From Actinomycetota bacterium (lineage in GTDB: Bacteria; Actinomycetota; Acidimicrobiia; Acidimicrobiales; CADCSY01), in assembly GCA_016781135.1 (NCBI GenBank), contig JADDQY010000076.1, forward strand, positions 1 to 48,631: a stretch of 48,631 bases of DNA, written 5' to 3'. A program made the position numbers and the translations under genes. The notes under the pieces were generated by a model, which ran no database searches, was not told the DNA's origin, and saw only the letters and a program-made list of their open reading frames with translations. This document shows positions 39,158-48,631 of this stretch, piece after piece; the stretch's first letter is position 1; each line of letters opens with the position of its first letter.

Positions 39158-40510
39158 TTGACCCTTCGCTTCGGCACTGACGGGATCCGGGGGAGCGACA
39201 CCGAGCTGTCGCCCGAGCTCGCCGTGGCCATCGGGCGGGCGACCGCCCTCGCCCTCGACCTCGAGTTGGGGCAGCGCTTCGTCATCGGTCGCGACACCCG
39301 CCGCTCGGGGCCGATGTTGGAGTCCGCCCTCGCCGCCGGACTGGCGGCACAGGGCCTGCACGTGGAGCGGCTGGGGGTGATCCCCACGCCCGGGGTCGCC
39401 CACATCTCGGCCGTCGAGCACGTGCCCGGGGCGGTGATCTCGGCTTCCCACAACGTTTTCTCCGACAACGGCATCAAGCTGTTCGCACCCGGTGGCCACA
39501 AGCTGTCGGACGCGGCCGAGTCCCGCCTCGAGCGCCGGCTCGACGCCCTGGTCGGTCCGGCCGGCGCCGGCATCGATCCCGTCGGTGGTAGGGCCATGGG
39601 CACCGTCACCGACCGCCCCGAGGCCATCCTCGACTACGGCGAGCACGTGCTGAGGGCGGCGCTGGACGGACGTGGCCTCGACGGCCTGTCGATCGTGATC
39701 GATCCCGCCCACGGCGCCGCCTCGGTCATCGGCCCCGAGGTCCTGGCTCGGGCCGGGGCCAAGGTGACCGTGATCCACGCCGAGCCCGACGGGTTCAACA
39801 TCAACGCCGGTTGCGGCTCCACCCACCCCGAGGCGCTGTGCCGGGCGGTGATCGACCAGGCCGCCGACCTCGGCCTGGCCCTCGATGGCGACGCCGACCG
39901 GGTGCTCGCCGTCGACCACGAGGGCCACCTGGTCGACGGCGATCAGCTCATCGCCGTGCTCGCTGTCGACCTGCAGGAGCGAGGGCGGCTGCGGGGTGCC
40001 ACGGTGGTGGTGACCGTCATGGCCAACCTTGGGCTCCGCCGGGGCCTGGCCGACCACGGCATCTCGGTGGTGGAGACGCCGGTAGGCGACCGCCATGTGC
40101 TGGCCGCGCTGGAGGAGGGGGGCTGGTCGCTCGGCGGGGAGCAGTCCGGCCACGTGATCCTGCGCGACCTGGCCACGACCGGCGATGGGCTGCTCACCGG
40201 CCTCCTCGTCGCCGAGGTGGTGCACCGCTCGGGACGAACCCTGGCCGAGCTGGCAGCGTCGGCGATGACCCGCCTCCCCCAGGTCCTCCGGGCCGTCCCG
40301 GTGCCTCGGGGCGAACCCGACCCTGGCACCACGGTGGCCGCCGAGCTCGCCGCCGTCGAGGCCGAGCTGGGTGACGCCGGTCGGGTCGTCGTGCGTCCGA
40401 GCGGCACCGAGCCGGTGGTGCGGGTCATGGTCGAGGCTCCCACCCTCGACCAGGCCGAACGCCTCACCGAGCGCCTGGCCCTCGCCGTCGAGCGGGCAGC
40501 TCGAAGGTGA
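39158..40510 (+). CDS. glmM: Phosphoglucosamine mutase
   Basis: GlmM converts glucosamine-6-phosphate to glucosamine-1-phosphate for UDP-GlcNAc. The 450-residue protein starts MTLRFGTDGIRGSD. The phosphoserine is S97 in ISASHNVFSDNGIK, Mg2+ is held by D243, D245 and D247 (DGDADR), and the phosphate-binding loop is RPSGTEP at 413-419. The start is TTG at 39158 without a strong ribosome-binding site. The next gene encodes the preceding enzyme of the pathway. Confidence 0.95.
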   Translation: MTLRFGTDGIRGSDTELSPELAVAIGRATALALDLELGQRFVIGRDTRRSGPMLESALAAGLAAQGLHVERLGVIPTPGVAHISAVEHVPGAVISASHNVFSDNGIKLFAPGGHKLSDAAESRLERRLDALVGPAGAGIDPVGGRAMGTVTDRPEAILDYGEHVLRAALDGRGLDGLSIVIDPAHGAASVIGPEVLARAGAKVTVIHAEPDGFNINAGCGSTHPEALCRAVIDQAADLGLALDGDADRVLAVDHEGHLVDGDQLIAVLAVDLQERGRLRGATVVVTVMANLGLRRGLADHGISVVETPVGDRHVLAALEEGGWSLGGEQSGHVILRDLATTGDGLLTGLLVAEVVHRSGRTLAELAASAMTRLPQVLRAVPVPRGEPDPGTTVAAELAAVEAELGDAGRVVVRPSGTEPVVRVMVEAPTLDQAERLTERLALAVERAARR

Positions 40511-40539
40511 GCCGGGACCCAGCCGTGCCGACGCTCCCG

Positions 40540-40572
40540 GTGACGGGGAGCTCGGCCGGGCCCCGGTAGTCT
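40540..40572 (+). promoter_or_regulatory. Possible -10 box of glmS-like gene
   Basis: TAGTCT at 40567-40572 lies eight bases before the ATG at 40581, which suggests a leaderless mRNA. A -35 candidate (GTGACG, 40540-40545) is 21 bases upstream, longer than usual, so the call rests on the -10 box. Confidence 0.35.
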
Positions 40573-40580
40573 GCGGTCGC

Positions 40581-43500
40581 ATGTGCGGGATCGTCGCCGT
40601 CGTCCGCCGGCCGTGCGACCGGCCGACCCCGCCGATCGCTGAGGTTCGCGGGCTGGCGGCGAGAGCGGAGGCGGTCCTTTCCGACGGCGAGCACCCGGTG
40701 GAGGCCATCGAGGGGGCGGCCGAGGCCCTGGAGGTCCTCGACTCCCGGTTGCGCGGGGTGGCCGGCACCCGATTCCTCGTGGCCCACCCCGACGTGGCCG
40801 AGGAGCTGGCCGACGTCGCCCACCGCCTGGCCATCCGCATCGACGACCTCGACCACGAGATCGACACCGGCGCCCTCGCCCTGACCGGAAGGGCCTTGGA
40901 GGCGGTCAACGCCGCGCTGATCAGGCTCCGGGACGTCCGTTGGGCCGTCGCCGAGGACCGACTGGCGTCGGCCCGGGCCGTCGCCGACCTCGCCGGGCCA
41001 GGCGCCGGCGATGCTGCCATGGCCGGCTTCACCTCGGTGCAGACGGCGCTGGCGGCCCTCGACCGTCTCGAGGTGCGGGGACGCGATTCGGCTGGCCTGC
41101 ACCTGCTCGTCGACGGGCACGGCCTGGATCTGGCCGATCCCGCCGTCGCCGAGCTGGTCGCCGCCCGCGCTGATGATCCCCTGTTCACCTCGGGGTCGGT
41201 CCGCACCCCGCTGGGGTGCCTGAGCCTGGTGTACAAGGCGGCGGCGGAGATCGGCGAGCTGGGCGACAACACCCGGGCCTTGCGCCAGGCCATCGCCGCC
41301 GACCACCTCCTGCACCGCGCCCTGGCTGCTCCGGGCGCCCGCGTCACCGTCCTCGGCCACACCAGGTGGGCCAGTGTGGGCATCGTGTCGGAGGCCAACG
41401 CCCACCCGCTCAACCACGAGGAGGAGGGCGAGGGCGGTCACGGAGGGCCCTACGTCACCGTCGCCGTCAACGGGGACGTCGACAACCACGGCGAGCTGCG
41501 GAGTCGCCACCGGTTGTGCATCCCGATCGAGGTCACGTGCGACACGAAGGTCGTGCCCGCCCTGGTGTCGCGCCGGATGGCCGCCGGGGAAGGCGCCGAA
41601 GCGGCCTTCCGCACGGCCGTGGCCGAGCTCGACGGGTCGCTTGCCATCGCCGCCAGCACCGCCGAGGCGCCACACCGCCTCCTGCTCGCGCTGAGAGGTA
41701 GTGGGCAGGCCCTCTACGTGGGGCTGGCCGACGATGCCTACGTGGTCGCCTCCGAGCCCTATGGGGTGGTGGGGGAGACCCGGATGTACGTGCGCATGGA
41801 CGGCGACGCCGGCTTCGGCCCCTCCGGGGTGCGGGGCCAGGTCATCGCCCTCGACGGTGACGGCGCCGGGCTGGAGGCGCTGCACCGCTGGTCCTACAAC
41901 GGCACGCCGTTGCCGTTCAGCGCCGACGACGTCCACACCGCCGAGGTGACCACCCGCGACATCGACCGGGGTTCCTTCCGTCACTACCTGCTCAAAGAGC
42001 TCTCCGAAGCCCCGCAGTCGTGGGCCCGGACCATCAGGGGCCGCATCGAGGGTGGCCCCGGGCGCCTCGGCGTCGTCCTCGGCGACGAGGTGCTGCCGGT
42101 AGCGGTGCGCAAGGCGCTGGCCGACGGCTCCGTCACCAGGGTGGTCGTCATCGGCCAAGGCACCGCCGCCGTCGCCGGGCAGAGCGTGGCCTCGGCCATC
42201 GCCGGGGCGTGCAGCCGCTCGAGCCTTCGCGTCGAGGCCGTGCTCGCCACCGAGCTGTCGGGCTTCGCCCTCGACGACGACATGTCCGACGCGCTGGTCG
42301 TGCCCGTCAGCCAGTCGGGGACCACGACCGACACCAATCGCACCGTCGACCTGGTGCGGGCTCGGGGAGCGGCGGTGGTGGCCATCGTCAACCGCCGCAA
42401 CAGCGACCTGGTGGAGAAGGCCGACGGGGTGCTGTTCACCTCCGACGGCCGTGACGTCGAGATGAGCGTCGCCTCGACCAAGGCCTTCTACGCCCAGGTG
42501 GCCGCCGGGTTCCTCTTGGCCGAGGGCATCGCCGACGCCCTCGGGTGCGCCGATCGGGCCCGGGCCTCGGCGATCCTCGACGGCCTGCGCCGCCTGCCCC
42601 TCGCCATGGAGTCGGTGCTCGCCCAGCGTGAGCACATCGCCGCCGCCGCTGCCCGCCACGCCCCCCCCAGATCGGCGTGGGCGGTGGTCGGCAACGGTGC
42701 CAACGGGGTCGCCGCCGCCGAGGTCCGCATCAAGCTCTCCGAGCTCTGCTACAAGTCGATCGCCTGTGACGCCACCGAGGACAAGAAGCACATCGACTTG
42801 TCCTCGGAGCCCCTGGTGTTCGTGTGCGCTGCGGGGTTGGCGGGTCCCAACGCCGACGACGTGGCCAAGGAGGTCGCCATCTACCGGGCCCACAAGGCCG
42901 TCCCGGTGGTGGTCGCCACCGAGGGCCAGGAGTTCCCCGCCGCCGTGGCCACCGTCGCCGTGCCGCCCGTGCATCCAGCGCTGGCCTTCGTGCTCTCGGC
43001 CATGGCCGGGCACCTGTTCGGCTACGGAGCGGCGCTCGCCATCGACGAGCAGGCCCTCGTGCTGCGCCAGGCCCGAGCGGCGATCGAGGCTGCCCTCAGC
43101 TCGGCCGACGATGCCACCGCCCTGCTCGAGCGCCTGGCGCCGGTGCTCGCGCCCGTCGCTCGGCGGATCCTCGAGGGCCTGCGCAGCGGGGCCTACGACG
43201 GCCACCTGCCGGCGGCGAACGCCTTGGATCTGGCGTTACTGCTGCGCTATGCCACCGGGCTGTCCTCGCTCGAGGCCTACGAGCTCGACTACGGCAAGCT
43301 CGGCCTGCCGAGCGTGGTCGTCGAGGACCTGACGAATGCCTTGACCCGGGCGATCGATGCGCTCACCCGTCCCATCGACGCCATCAAGCACCAGGCCAAG
43401 ACGGTGACGGTGGGCATCTCGCGATCGGAAGGTGCGCTGCTCGGCGCCCCCCTGGTGCGGGAGGTCCTGGCCGCCGGGGGCGAGCGCGACCGGCTCGGGT

Positions 43501-44003
43501 ACCGGTCCCTGCGCACCCTGGCCGCCCTCGGGCCGGCGATCACCGAGGTCGTGGGCCACACCCGCTACCGCATCCACGGGGATCTGGCCGGGGCGGGGAG
43601 GATCGAGGTCCTCGACAAGGGAGGCGTTGCCGCCGGGCTCGTCTCCCGCGCCGAAGTCGACGGCGTGCTCAGAGGAACCAAACACCGGGTGGCTACCCAG
43701 CGGGAGGTCACGGTGGCGATCGGGGCCAGCGACGGGCGCACGGTGGTGATCGCGCCAGAGATCGAGAGGAACCGCGCCGTCGGCCTGGTCCTGTTGCACG
43801 TCCGCTTCGCCGACCGGCTTTCCCCCGGTGACGCCCGGGCCGTGCTCGAGGGCTACCAGGGCCGCTACGCCGCCCTCGTCGACGCCGTCACCGAGACCGA
43901 GCCGACCTTCGCCGACGAGGTGCTGGGCGAGGTGCCGATCGTCGAGCTGTTGACCCAGCCCGTCCACGTGCTCGCCCAGCGTTGGCGGCGACGGGCGCGG
44001 TGA
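40581..44003 (+). CDS. glmS: Giant GlmS-like glutamine-fructose-6-phosphate aminotransferase
   Basis: GlmS makes glucosamine-6-phosphate from fructose-6-phosphate and glutamine. This protein has 1140 residues, against about 610 usually. The glutaminase nucleophile C2 (MCGIVAVV) is present, but about 150 extra residues separate it from RGRDSAG (167-172), TRWASVG (261-267), NGDVDNHGELR (297-307) and CDTK (320-323). Two SIS domains follow: SQSGTTTDT near 576, STKAF near 633, and a second starting VGNGANG near 703 with DKKH at 734-737. The GlmS C-terminal lysine motif AKTVTV (K940) is kept, then about 195 further residues follow. Position between glmM and acpS supports glmS. Confidence 0.85.
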   Translation: MCGIVAVVRRPCDRPTPPIAEVRGLAARAEAVLSDGEHPVEAIEGAAEALEVLDSRLRGVAGTRFLVAHPDVAEELADVAHRLAIRIDDLDHEIDTGALALTGRALEAVNAALIRLRDVRWAVAEDRLASARAVADLAGPGAGDAAMAGFTSVQTALAALDRLEVRGRDSAGLHLLVDGHGLDLADPAVAELVAARADDPLFTSGSVRTPLGCLSLVYKAAAEIGELGDNTRALRQAIAADHLLHRALAAPGARVTVLGHTRWASVGIVSEANAHPLNHEEEGEGGHGGPYVTVAVNGDVDNHGELRSRHRLCIPIEVTCDTKVVPALVSRRMAAGEGAEAAFRTAVAELDGSLAIAASTAEAPHRLLLALRGSGQALYVGLADDAYVVASEPYGVVGETRMYVRMDGDAGFGPSGVRGQVIALDGDGAGLEALHRWSYNGTPLPFSADDVHTAEVTTRDIDRGSFRHYLLKELSEAPQSWARTIRGRIEGGPGRLGVVLGDEVLPVAVRKALADGSVTRVVVIGQGTAAVAGQSVASAIAGACSRSSLRVEAVLATELSGFALDDDMSDALVVPVSQSGTTTDTNRTVDLVRARGAAVVAIVNRRNSDLVEKADGVLFTSDGRDVEMSVASTKAFYAQVAAGFLLAEGIADALGCADRARASAILDGLRRLPLAMESVLAQREHIAAAAARHAPPRSAWAVVGNGANGVAAAEVRIKLSELCYKSIACDATEDKKHIDLSSEPLVFVCAAGLAGPNADDVAKEVAIYRAHKAVPVVVATEGQEFPAAVATVAVPPVHPALAFVLSAMAGHLFGYGAALAIDEQALVLRQARAAIEAALSSADDATALLERLAPVLAPVARRILEGLRSGAYDGHLPAANALDLALLLRYATGLSSLEAYELDYGKLGLPSVVVEDLTNALTRAIDALTRPIDAIKHQAKTVTVGISRSEGALLGAPLVREVLAAGGERDRLGYRSLRTLAALGPAITEVVGHTRYRIHGDLAGAGRIEVLDKGGVAAGLVSRAEVDGVLRGTKHRVATQREVTVAIGASDGRTVVIAPEIERNRAVGLVLLHVRFADRLSPGDARAVLEGYQGRYAALVDAVTETEPTFADEVLGEVPIVELLTQPVHVLAQRWRRRAR

Positions 44004-44365
44004 TCGGCATCGGCGCCGATCTCGTCGACGTCGACCGCTTCCGCCTGGCGCTGGCCCGGACCCCCCGGTTGGCCGAGCGGCTCTTCACCGACGCCGAGCG
44101 CGCCGACGCCGATCGTCGCCGCGATCCGGTCGAACCGCTGGCGGCCCGCTTCGCCGCCAAGGAGGCGGTGATGAAAGCCCTCCAGGTGGGCCTGGGATCC
44201 TTCTCCCTGCGAGACGTGGAGGTGGTGCGGGCTCCTTCCGGGGCTCCGTCCCTGCGCCTCCACCGCCAGGCCGCCGCCTTGGCCGAGCGAGCGGGGGTGG
44301 GGGCGTGGCACCTCACCCTCACCCACACCAGCCACCTGGCCCAGGCCGTCGCCGTCGCCCTGTAG
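44000..44365 (+). CDS. acpS: Holo-[acyl-carrier-protein] synthase
   Basis: AcpS moves phosphopantetheine from CoA to acyl carrier protein. With GTG at 44000 (overlapping the preceding TGA) it has 121 residues. It starts MIGIGADLVDVDRFR, in which D7 is a metal ligand, and has the signature RFAAKEAVMKAL (50-61) with E55. The TTG at 43982 would add six residues inside the upstream gene. It ends 18 bases from the convergent amidase gene. Confidence 0.93.
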   Translation: MIGIGADLVDVDRFRLALARTPRLAERLFTDAERADADRRRDPVEPLAARFAAKEAVMKALQVGLGSFSLRDVEVVRAPSGAPSLRLHRQAAALAERAGVGAWHLTLTHTSHLAQAVAVAL

Positions 44366-44383
44366 AGGGTCGCCGAAGCCCGC

Positions 44384-45196
<813 letters not shown>

Positions 45197-45204
45197 GGCG
45201 GGGC

Positions 45205-45233
45205 AGGCTAACCAGAGCGGGGTTGGGGGACAA
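45205..45233 (-). promoter_or_regulatory. Promoter of the amidase gene
   Basis: On the minus strand TTGTCC (45233-45228) and TAGCCT (45210-45205) are 17 bases apart. The GTG start at 45196 is eight bases after the -10 box, so the mRNA is probably leaderless. The region is shared with the start of nnr on the plus strand. Confidence 0.55.
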
Positions 45234-45240
45234 TTCGCCG

Positions 45241-46590
45241 ATGATGCCCATCCTCACCCCTGAGGAGATGCGTGCCGCCGACGCGGCCGCGCCCGAGCCC
45301 GTCGAGGTGCTCATCTCCCGGGCAGGAGCGGCGGTGGCGAGGAGCGCGGTCGAGCTGCTGGGGGGCACCTACGGCCGGCGGGTGGTGGTGGTGGCCGGCA
45401 AGGGCAACAACGGGGCGGACGGGCGTGACGCGGCTCGCCGTCTGCAGCGGCGGGGGGTCCGGGTGGCGACGCTCGATGCCGCCGCTCTCCCACCGGCCGT
45501 ACCCGCCTGCGACCTCGTGGTCGACGCAGCGTACGGCACGGGGTTCCGGGGCCGATGGCAGCCCCCCGCCACCCGAGGAGCCCCGGTCCTCGCCGTCGAC
45601 ATCCCGAGCGGGGTCGATGGGCGCACCGGTGAGGCCGGCGACGGGGTGCTCCCCGCCGAGCGCACCGTGACCTTTGCCGCTCTCAAGCCCGGTCTGGTGT
45701 CGGGCCCCGGGCGAGTGCTGGCCGGGGACGTTCGCGTGGTCGACATCGGCCTCGATGTGAGGGCACTCGCCCGAGCCCACCTGGTGACCGGTCCGGACGT
45801 GGTCTCGTGGCTGCCCTCCCCTCCTCCCGACGCCCACAAGTGGCGCTCGGCGGTATGGGTGATCGCCGGCAGCCCAGGCATGACCGGTGCCGCCACCCTG
45901 GCTGTCCGAGGCGCCCAGCGGGGGGGCGCCGGCTACCTCCGGCTCAGCATCCCCGGGAGCGAACCGGGGGCAGGGGCGCCGGTGGAAGCGGTGGGGGTCG
46001 CCCTCCCGGCCGAGGCGTGGGCCGCCACCGTGCTCGAGGGTCTCCACCGGTTCCGGGCGGTGATGGTCGGCCCCGGGCTGGGTCGCGAGCCCAGCGCCGC
46101 CGCCGAGGTCCGCCGCCTGGTGGAGGGCTGCCCGCTGCCCCTGGTCGTCGACGGGGACGCCCTCCACGCGCTGGGCGAGCGACCGAGCGGCCTGGCCGGC
46201 ACCACGGTCCTCACCCCTCACGACGCCGAGTTCGCCCGCCTCGCCGGCGCTCCTCCCGGACCCGACCGGCTGGGCGCGGCAAGGGAGCTGGCGGGTGGCA
46301 CCGGGGCGGTGGTGCTGCTGAAGGGCCCGACGACGGTGGTTGCCGATCCTGGCGGCGAGGTGTTGGTCACCACCGCCGGCAGCCCCCGGCTCGCCACCGC
46401 CGGCACCGGCGACGTGCTGTCGGGGATCATCGCCGCCTTGCTGGCCGAGGGCCTGGGCCCCCTGCGGGCGGCCGCCGCCGGCGCCGCTGTCCACGGGTGG
46501 GCCGCCGCTCTAGGCTGGCAGCGGGGACTGGTGGCGGGTGACCTGCCCGACCTCGTCCCCGTCGCCTTCGACCACCTCCTAGCCTGGTAG
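45241..46590 (+). CDS. nnr: Bifunctional NAD(P)HX epimerase / ADP-dependent NAD(P)HX dehydratase
   Basis: The enzyme repairs hydrated NAD(P)H. The 449-residue protein has the epimerase (YjeF_N) domain at about 1-205 with GKGNNGADG (53-61) and DIPSGVDG. The dehydratase (carbohydrate-kinase-like) domain follows, with LTPHDAEFARLAG, LLKGPTTVV and GTGDVLSG (388-395), which holds the catalytic aspartate. ATG at 45241 was preferred; a TTG at 45223 would add six residues. It lies between acpS and alr as in other Actinobacteria. Confidence 0.94.
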   Translation: MMPILTPEEMRAADAAAPEPVEVLISRAGAAVARSAVELLGGTYGRRVVVVAGKGNNGADGRDAARRLQRRGVRVATLDAAALPPAVPACDLVVDAAYGTGFRGRWQPPATRGAPVLAVDIPSGVDGRTGEAGDGVLPAERTVTFAALKPGLVSGPGRVLAGDVRVVDIGLDVRALARAHLVTGPDVVSWLPSPPPDAHKWRSAVWVIAGSPGMTGAATLAVRGAQRGGAGYLRLSIPGSEPGAGAPVEAVGVALPAEAWAATVLEGLHRFRAVMVGPGLGREPSAAAEVRRLVEGCPLPLVVDGDALHALGERPSGLAGTTVLTPHDAEFARLAGAPPGPDRLGAARELAGGTGAVVLLKGPTTVVADPGGEVLVTTAGSPRLATAGTGDVLSGIIAALLAEGLGPLRAAAAGAAVHGWAAALGWQRGLVAGDLPDLVPVAFDHLLAW

Positions 46591-46597
46591 GCCGCGA

Positions 46598-47068
46598 ATG
46601 CCCCGCTCCACGCTCGTCCGATCGGTCATGTCCACCGACGTGGTCACCTTCACGCCCGACGAGTCGGTGCAAGACGCCACCCGGCGCCTGGTCGAGCGCG
46701 ACGTCGACGGGGGGCCGGTCCTCGACGCCGACGGCCGCCTGGTGGGGATGCTCAGCAGCGGCGACCTGCTCGTGCAGGAGACCAAGCTGCACTACCCCAC
46801 CGTGATCTCGCTGTTCGGCGCCTACCTCGAGCTGCCGTCGTCGCACCGGCGCTTCGAGGAGGATCTCCGCCGGGCGGTGGGTGCCACCGTGGGCGACGTC
46901 ATGCATCCCGATCCCGTCTCGTGTGGCGAGGACGACACCCTCGAGCGAGCAGCCACGCTCATGCACGAGCACGGGGTGAGCCGGTTGCCGGTGACGAGGG
47001 ACGGCCGACTGGTGGGCATCATCGCCCGTGGGGACATCCTCCGGGCGGTGATCGGCGCCGGCTCGTGA
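46598..47068 (+). CDS. CBS-domain pair protein
   Basis: This 156-residue protein consists of two CBS motifs, about 8-55 (VRSVMSTDVVTFTPDESVQD) and 97-150 (VGDVMHPDPVSCGEDDTLER), joined by a longer linker. CBS pairs bind adenosyl ligands such as AMP, ATP or SAM and control partner proteins. With no attached enzyme its target is unknown. ATG at 46598 is seven bases after nnr, and TAGCCT at 46580-46585 is a possible -10 box. Its TGA overlaps the alr start. Confidence 0.88.
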   Translation: MPRSTLVRSVMSTDVVTFTPDESVQDATRRLVERDVDGGPVLDADGRLVGMLSSGDLLVQETKLHYPTVISLFGAYLELPSSHRRFEEDLRRAVGATVGDVMHPDPVSCGEDDTLERAATLMHEHGVSRLPVTRDGRLVGIIARGDILRAVIGAGS

Positions 47069-48252
47069 GCTCGGGTTCCCTGGTCGGTGAGCGTTACCCG
47101 TCGGCGCCTCCCGATGAGAGGTCCAAGCGGCCGGCCTGGGTGGAGGTCGACCTCGGCGCGGTGGCGGCCAACGTGGCGGCGCTGGCGACGCTGGCGGCAC
47201 CGGCGGTGGTGTGCGCCGTGGTCAAGGCCGACGGCTACGGGCACGGGTCGGTGCCGGTGGCGAGGGCAGCGCTCGGCGCCGGGGCGTCGTGGCTGGCCGT
47301 CGCCATGGTCGGTGAGGCGGCGGTGCTGCGAGACGCCGGCATCGACGCCCCCATCCTGGTGCTGTCGGAGCCTTCCCACGACGAGCTCGACGACGTCGTC
47401 GCCCTCGGGTTGCGACCCACCTTGTACCGCCCCGAGGTCATCACCGGGTTCGCCAAAGCCGTGGCCCGGGCCGGCGCCCCGCCGCTGCCGGTCCACCTCA
47501 AGGTCGACACGGGGATGCACCGGGTGGGCGCCGACCCCGCCGACGCCCTCGCCCTGGCCCTCGCCGTCGCCGGGCAGCCCGCGCTCGTGCTCGAGGCGGT
47601 GTGGACCCACTGTGCGGTAGCCGACGAGCCGGGCCACCCCTTCACCAGGACCCAAGCCCAGCGCTTCGACGCCGTGCTGGCGTCGCTGCGGGGCGCCGGC
47701 ATCTCCGTGCCGATGGTGCATGCCGCCAACTCCGCCGCCACCCTCGACCACCCCGGGCTGCGTCACGACCTGGTCCGCTGTGGCATCACCGTCTACGGCC
47801 TCGACCCCAGCCCCGCCCTCCACGGACGGCTCCAGCTGCGCCCCGCCCTGGCCCTCAAGGCGCGGGTCTCGCTGGTGAAGATCGTGCCCGCCGGTGACGC
47901 GTTGTCGTACGGGTTGCGCCATCGGCTGGAGGCCGACTCGGTGGTGGCCACCGTCCCCCTCGGCTACGCCGACGGCGTGGCCCGCCGCCTGTCCGAGGTG
48001 GGCGGCGAGGTGCTCGTCTCGGGCCGCCGCCGGCCCATGGTGGGAACCGTCACCATGGACCAGCTCCTGGTCGACTGCGGGCCGGCGGGCTCGCCCGGCA
48101 GCGTCGTCGCCCGTCCTGGAGACGAGGTGGTCCTGATCGGCGAGCAGCACGGACGCCGCATCGGGGCCGAGGAGTGGGCGGAGCGCCTCGGGACCATCTC
48201 CTATGAGGTGGTGTGCGGCATCTCGCCGCGCGTGCCCCGCCGCTACGTCTAG
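47065..48252 (+). CDS. alr: Alanine racemase
   Basis: Alr makes D-alanine for peptidoglycan using PLP. The 395-residue protein has the PLP lysine K54 in [11 protein letters not shown] and the second catalytic residue Y282 in ALSYGLRHR, followed by [11 protein letters not shown]. The N-terminus has about 24 extra residues before [15 protein letters not shown] at 47065 overlaps the preceding TGA; the longer open frame upstream is a shadow of the CBS gene. Confidence 0.95.
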   Translation: MSSGSLVGERYPSAPPDERSKRPAWVEVDLGAVAANVAALATLAAPAVVCAVVKADGYGHGSVPVARAALGAGASWLAVAMVGEAAVLRDAGIDAPILVLSEPSHDELDDVVALGLRPTLYRPEVITGFAKAVARAGAPPLPVHLKVDTGMHRVGADPADALALALAVAGQPALVLEAVWTHCAVADEPGHPFTRTQAQRFDAVLASLRGAGISVPMVHAANSAATLDHPGLRHDLVRCGITVYGLDPSPALHGRLQLRPALALKARVSLVKIVPAGDALSYGLRHRLEADSVVATVPLGYADGVARRLSEVGGEVLVSGRRRPMVGTVTMDQLLVDCGPAGSPGSVVARPGDEVVLIGEQHGRRIGAEEWAERLGTISYEVVCGISPRVPRRYV

Positions 48253-48286
48253 GACGAACGCCGCCACGGTTACCATCGTCTTCGCC

Positions 48287-48631
48287 GTGTCCGACCTCGA
48301 GGTCATCGCCGCCGACGCCAGCACCTGCACCCGTTGCCCCCTGGCTGGCGGGCGCACCCAGGTCGTGTTCGGAAGGGGTGACCCCGGTGCCGGCCTGATG
48401 TTCGTGGGAGAAGGCCCCGGCGCCGACGAGGACGCTGCCGGGCTTCCCTTCGTCGGCCGGTCCGGGAAGCTGCTCGACCGTCTCATCGCCGAGGAGATGG
48501 GCCTGAGCCGGGCTGACGTCTACGTCGCCAACGTCGTCAAGTGCCGACCACCCGGCAACCGTGATCCCCGACCGGAGGAGATGGCGGCGTGCCGGCCCTG
48601 GCTCGACGCCCAGATCGACCGCGTCGATCCC
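48287..48631 (+). CDS. Uracil-DNA glycosylase family 4, Fe-S type (truncated by window end)
   Basis: The visible 115 residues match family 4 uracil-DNA glycosylases, which remove uracil from DNA. The active-site motif [17 protein letters not shown] is at 41-57. The four iron-sulfur cysteines C14, C17, C86 and C102 are all present. GTG at 48287 fits the family N-terminus ([18 protein letters not shown]). TACCAT at 48271-48276 could be a -10 box ten bases upstream. The C-terminal half, with the second active-site motif, lies outside the window. Confidence 0.92.
   Translation, partial: MSDLEVIAADASTCTRCPLAGGRTQVVFGRGDPGAGLMFVGEGPGADEDAAGLPFVGRSGKLLDRLIAEEMGLSRADVYVANVVKCRPPGNRDPRPEEMAACRPWLDAQIDRVDP

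Noticed and set aside
44366..44383. Bidirectional terminator between acpS and the amidase gene
   Set aside because: The gap is only 18 bases and has no stem.

Overview
The window is a high-GC (my estimate is around 70%) bacterial chromosome segment that carries almost the whole ribosomal-protein and RNA-polymerase gene superoperon. Several traits point to Actinomycetota, probably an Acidimicrobiia-like lineage. These are the coiled-coil insertion in RpoC, the long acidic N-terminus of NusG, the gene orders tRNA-Thr/tRNA-Met/rpmG and tRNA-Trp/secE/nusG/rplK/rplA, the order glmM/glmS/acpS/nnr/alr, frequent GTG and TTG starts, and -10-like TAnnnT boxes placed a few bases before start codons. The class assignment is inference; no rRNA gene is present to test it.

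Layout. 1-2414: a 3' half-tRNA at the left edge, a GNAT acetyltransferase on the minus strand, tRNA-Thr, tRNA-Met, rpmG, an ECF sigma factor with a zinc-finger anti-sigma factor, and tRNA-Trp. 2469-13994: secE, nusG, rplK, rplA, a structured leader, rplJ, rplL, then rpoB and rpoC closed by a perfect 12-bp hairpin. 14095-14928: a flavin-split-barrel/DUF2470 protein. 15021-19640: rpsL, rpsG, fusA, tuf, rpsJ. 19750-20289: a DUF983 membrane protein on the minus strand that splits the S10 operon. 20450-31694: rplC through secY in canonical order. 31694-33073: adk and map. 33261-36392: infA, rpmJ, rpsM, rpsK, rpsD, rpoA, rplQ. 36569-38881: truA, a four-helix membrane protein, rplM, rpsI. 39158-48631: glmM, a very large GlmS-like protein, acpS, a peptidoglycan-recognition amidase (minus), nnr, a CBS-domain protein, alr, and the start of a family-4 uracil-DNA glycosylase cut by the window edge.

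How the genes work together. Most of the window makes ribosomes, RNA polymerase, elongation factors and the Sec channel; many neighbours overlap by 1-4 bases, which implies translational coupling. The right-hand end supplies cell-envelope precursors (GlmS, GlmM, Alr), acyl-carrier activation (AcpS), cofactor repair (Nnr) and base-excision repair.

Most of this is ordinary housekeeping DNA and I see no defence system, CRISPR array or insertion sequence. The points worth a second look are: a family of intergenic repeats (four copies) lying directly downstream of ribosomal-protein genes; a second hairpin repeat in two copies; a GlmS-like protein of 1140 residues, about twice the usual size; a reversed DUF983 gene inside the S10 operon beside a new promoter and leader hairpin for rplC; an infA that appears to start with CTG; long tails on L22 and S3; and several strong hairpins between ribosomal-protein genes.
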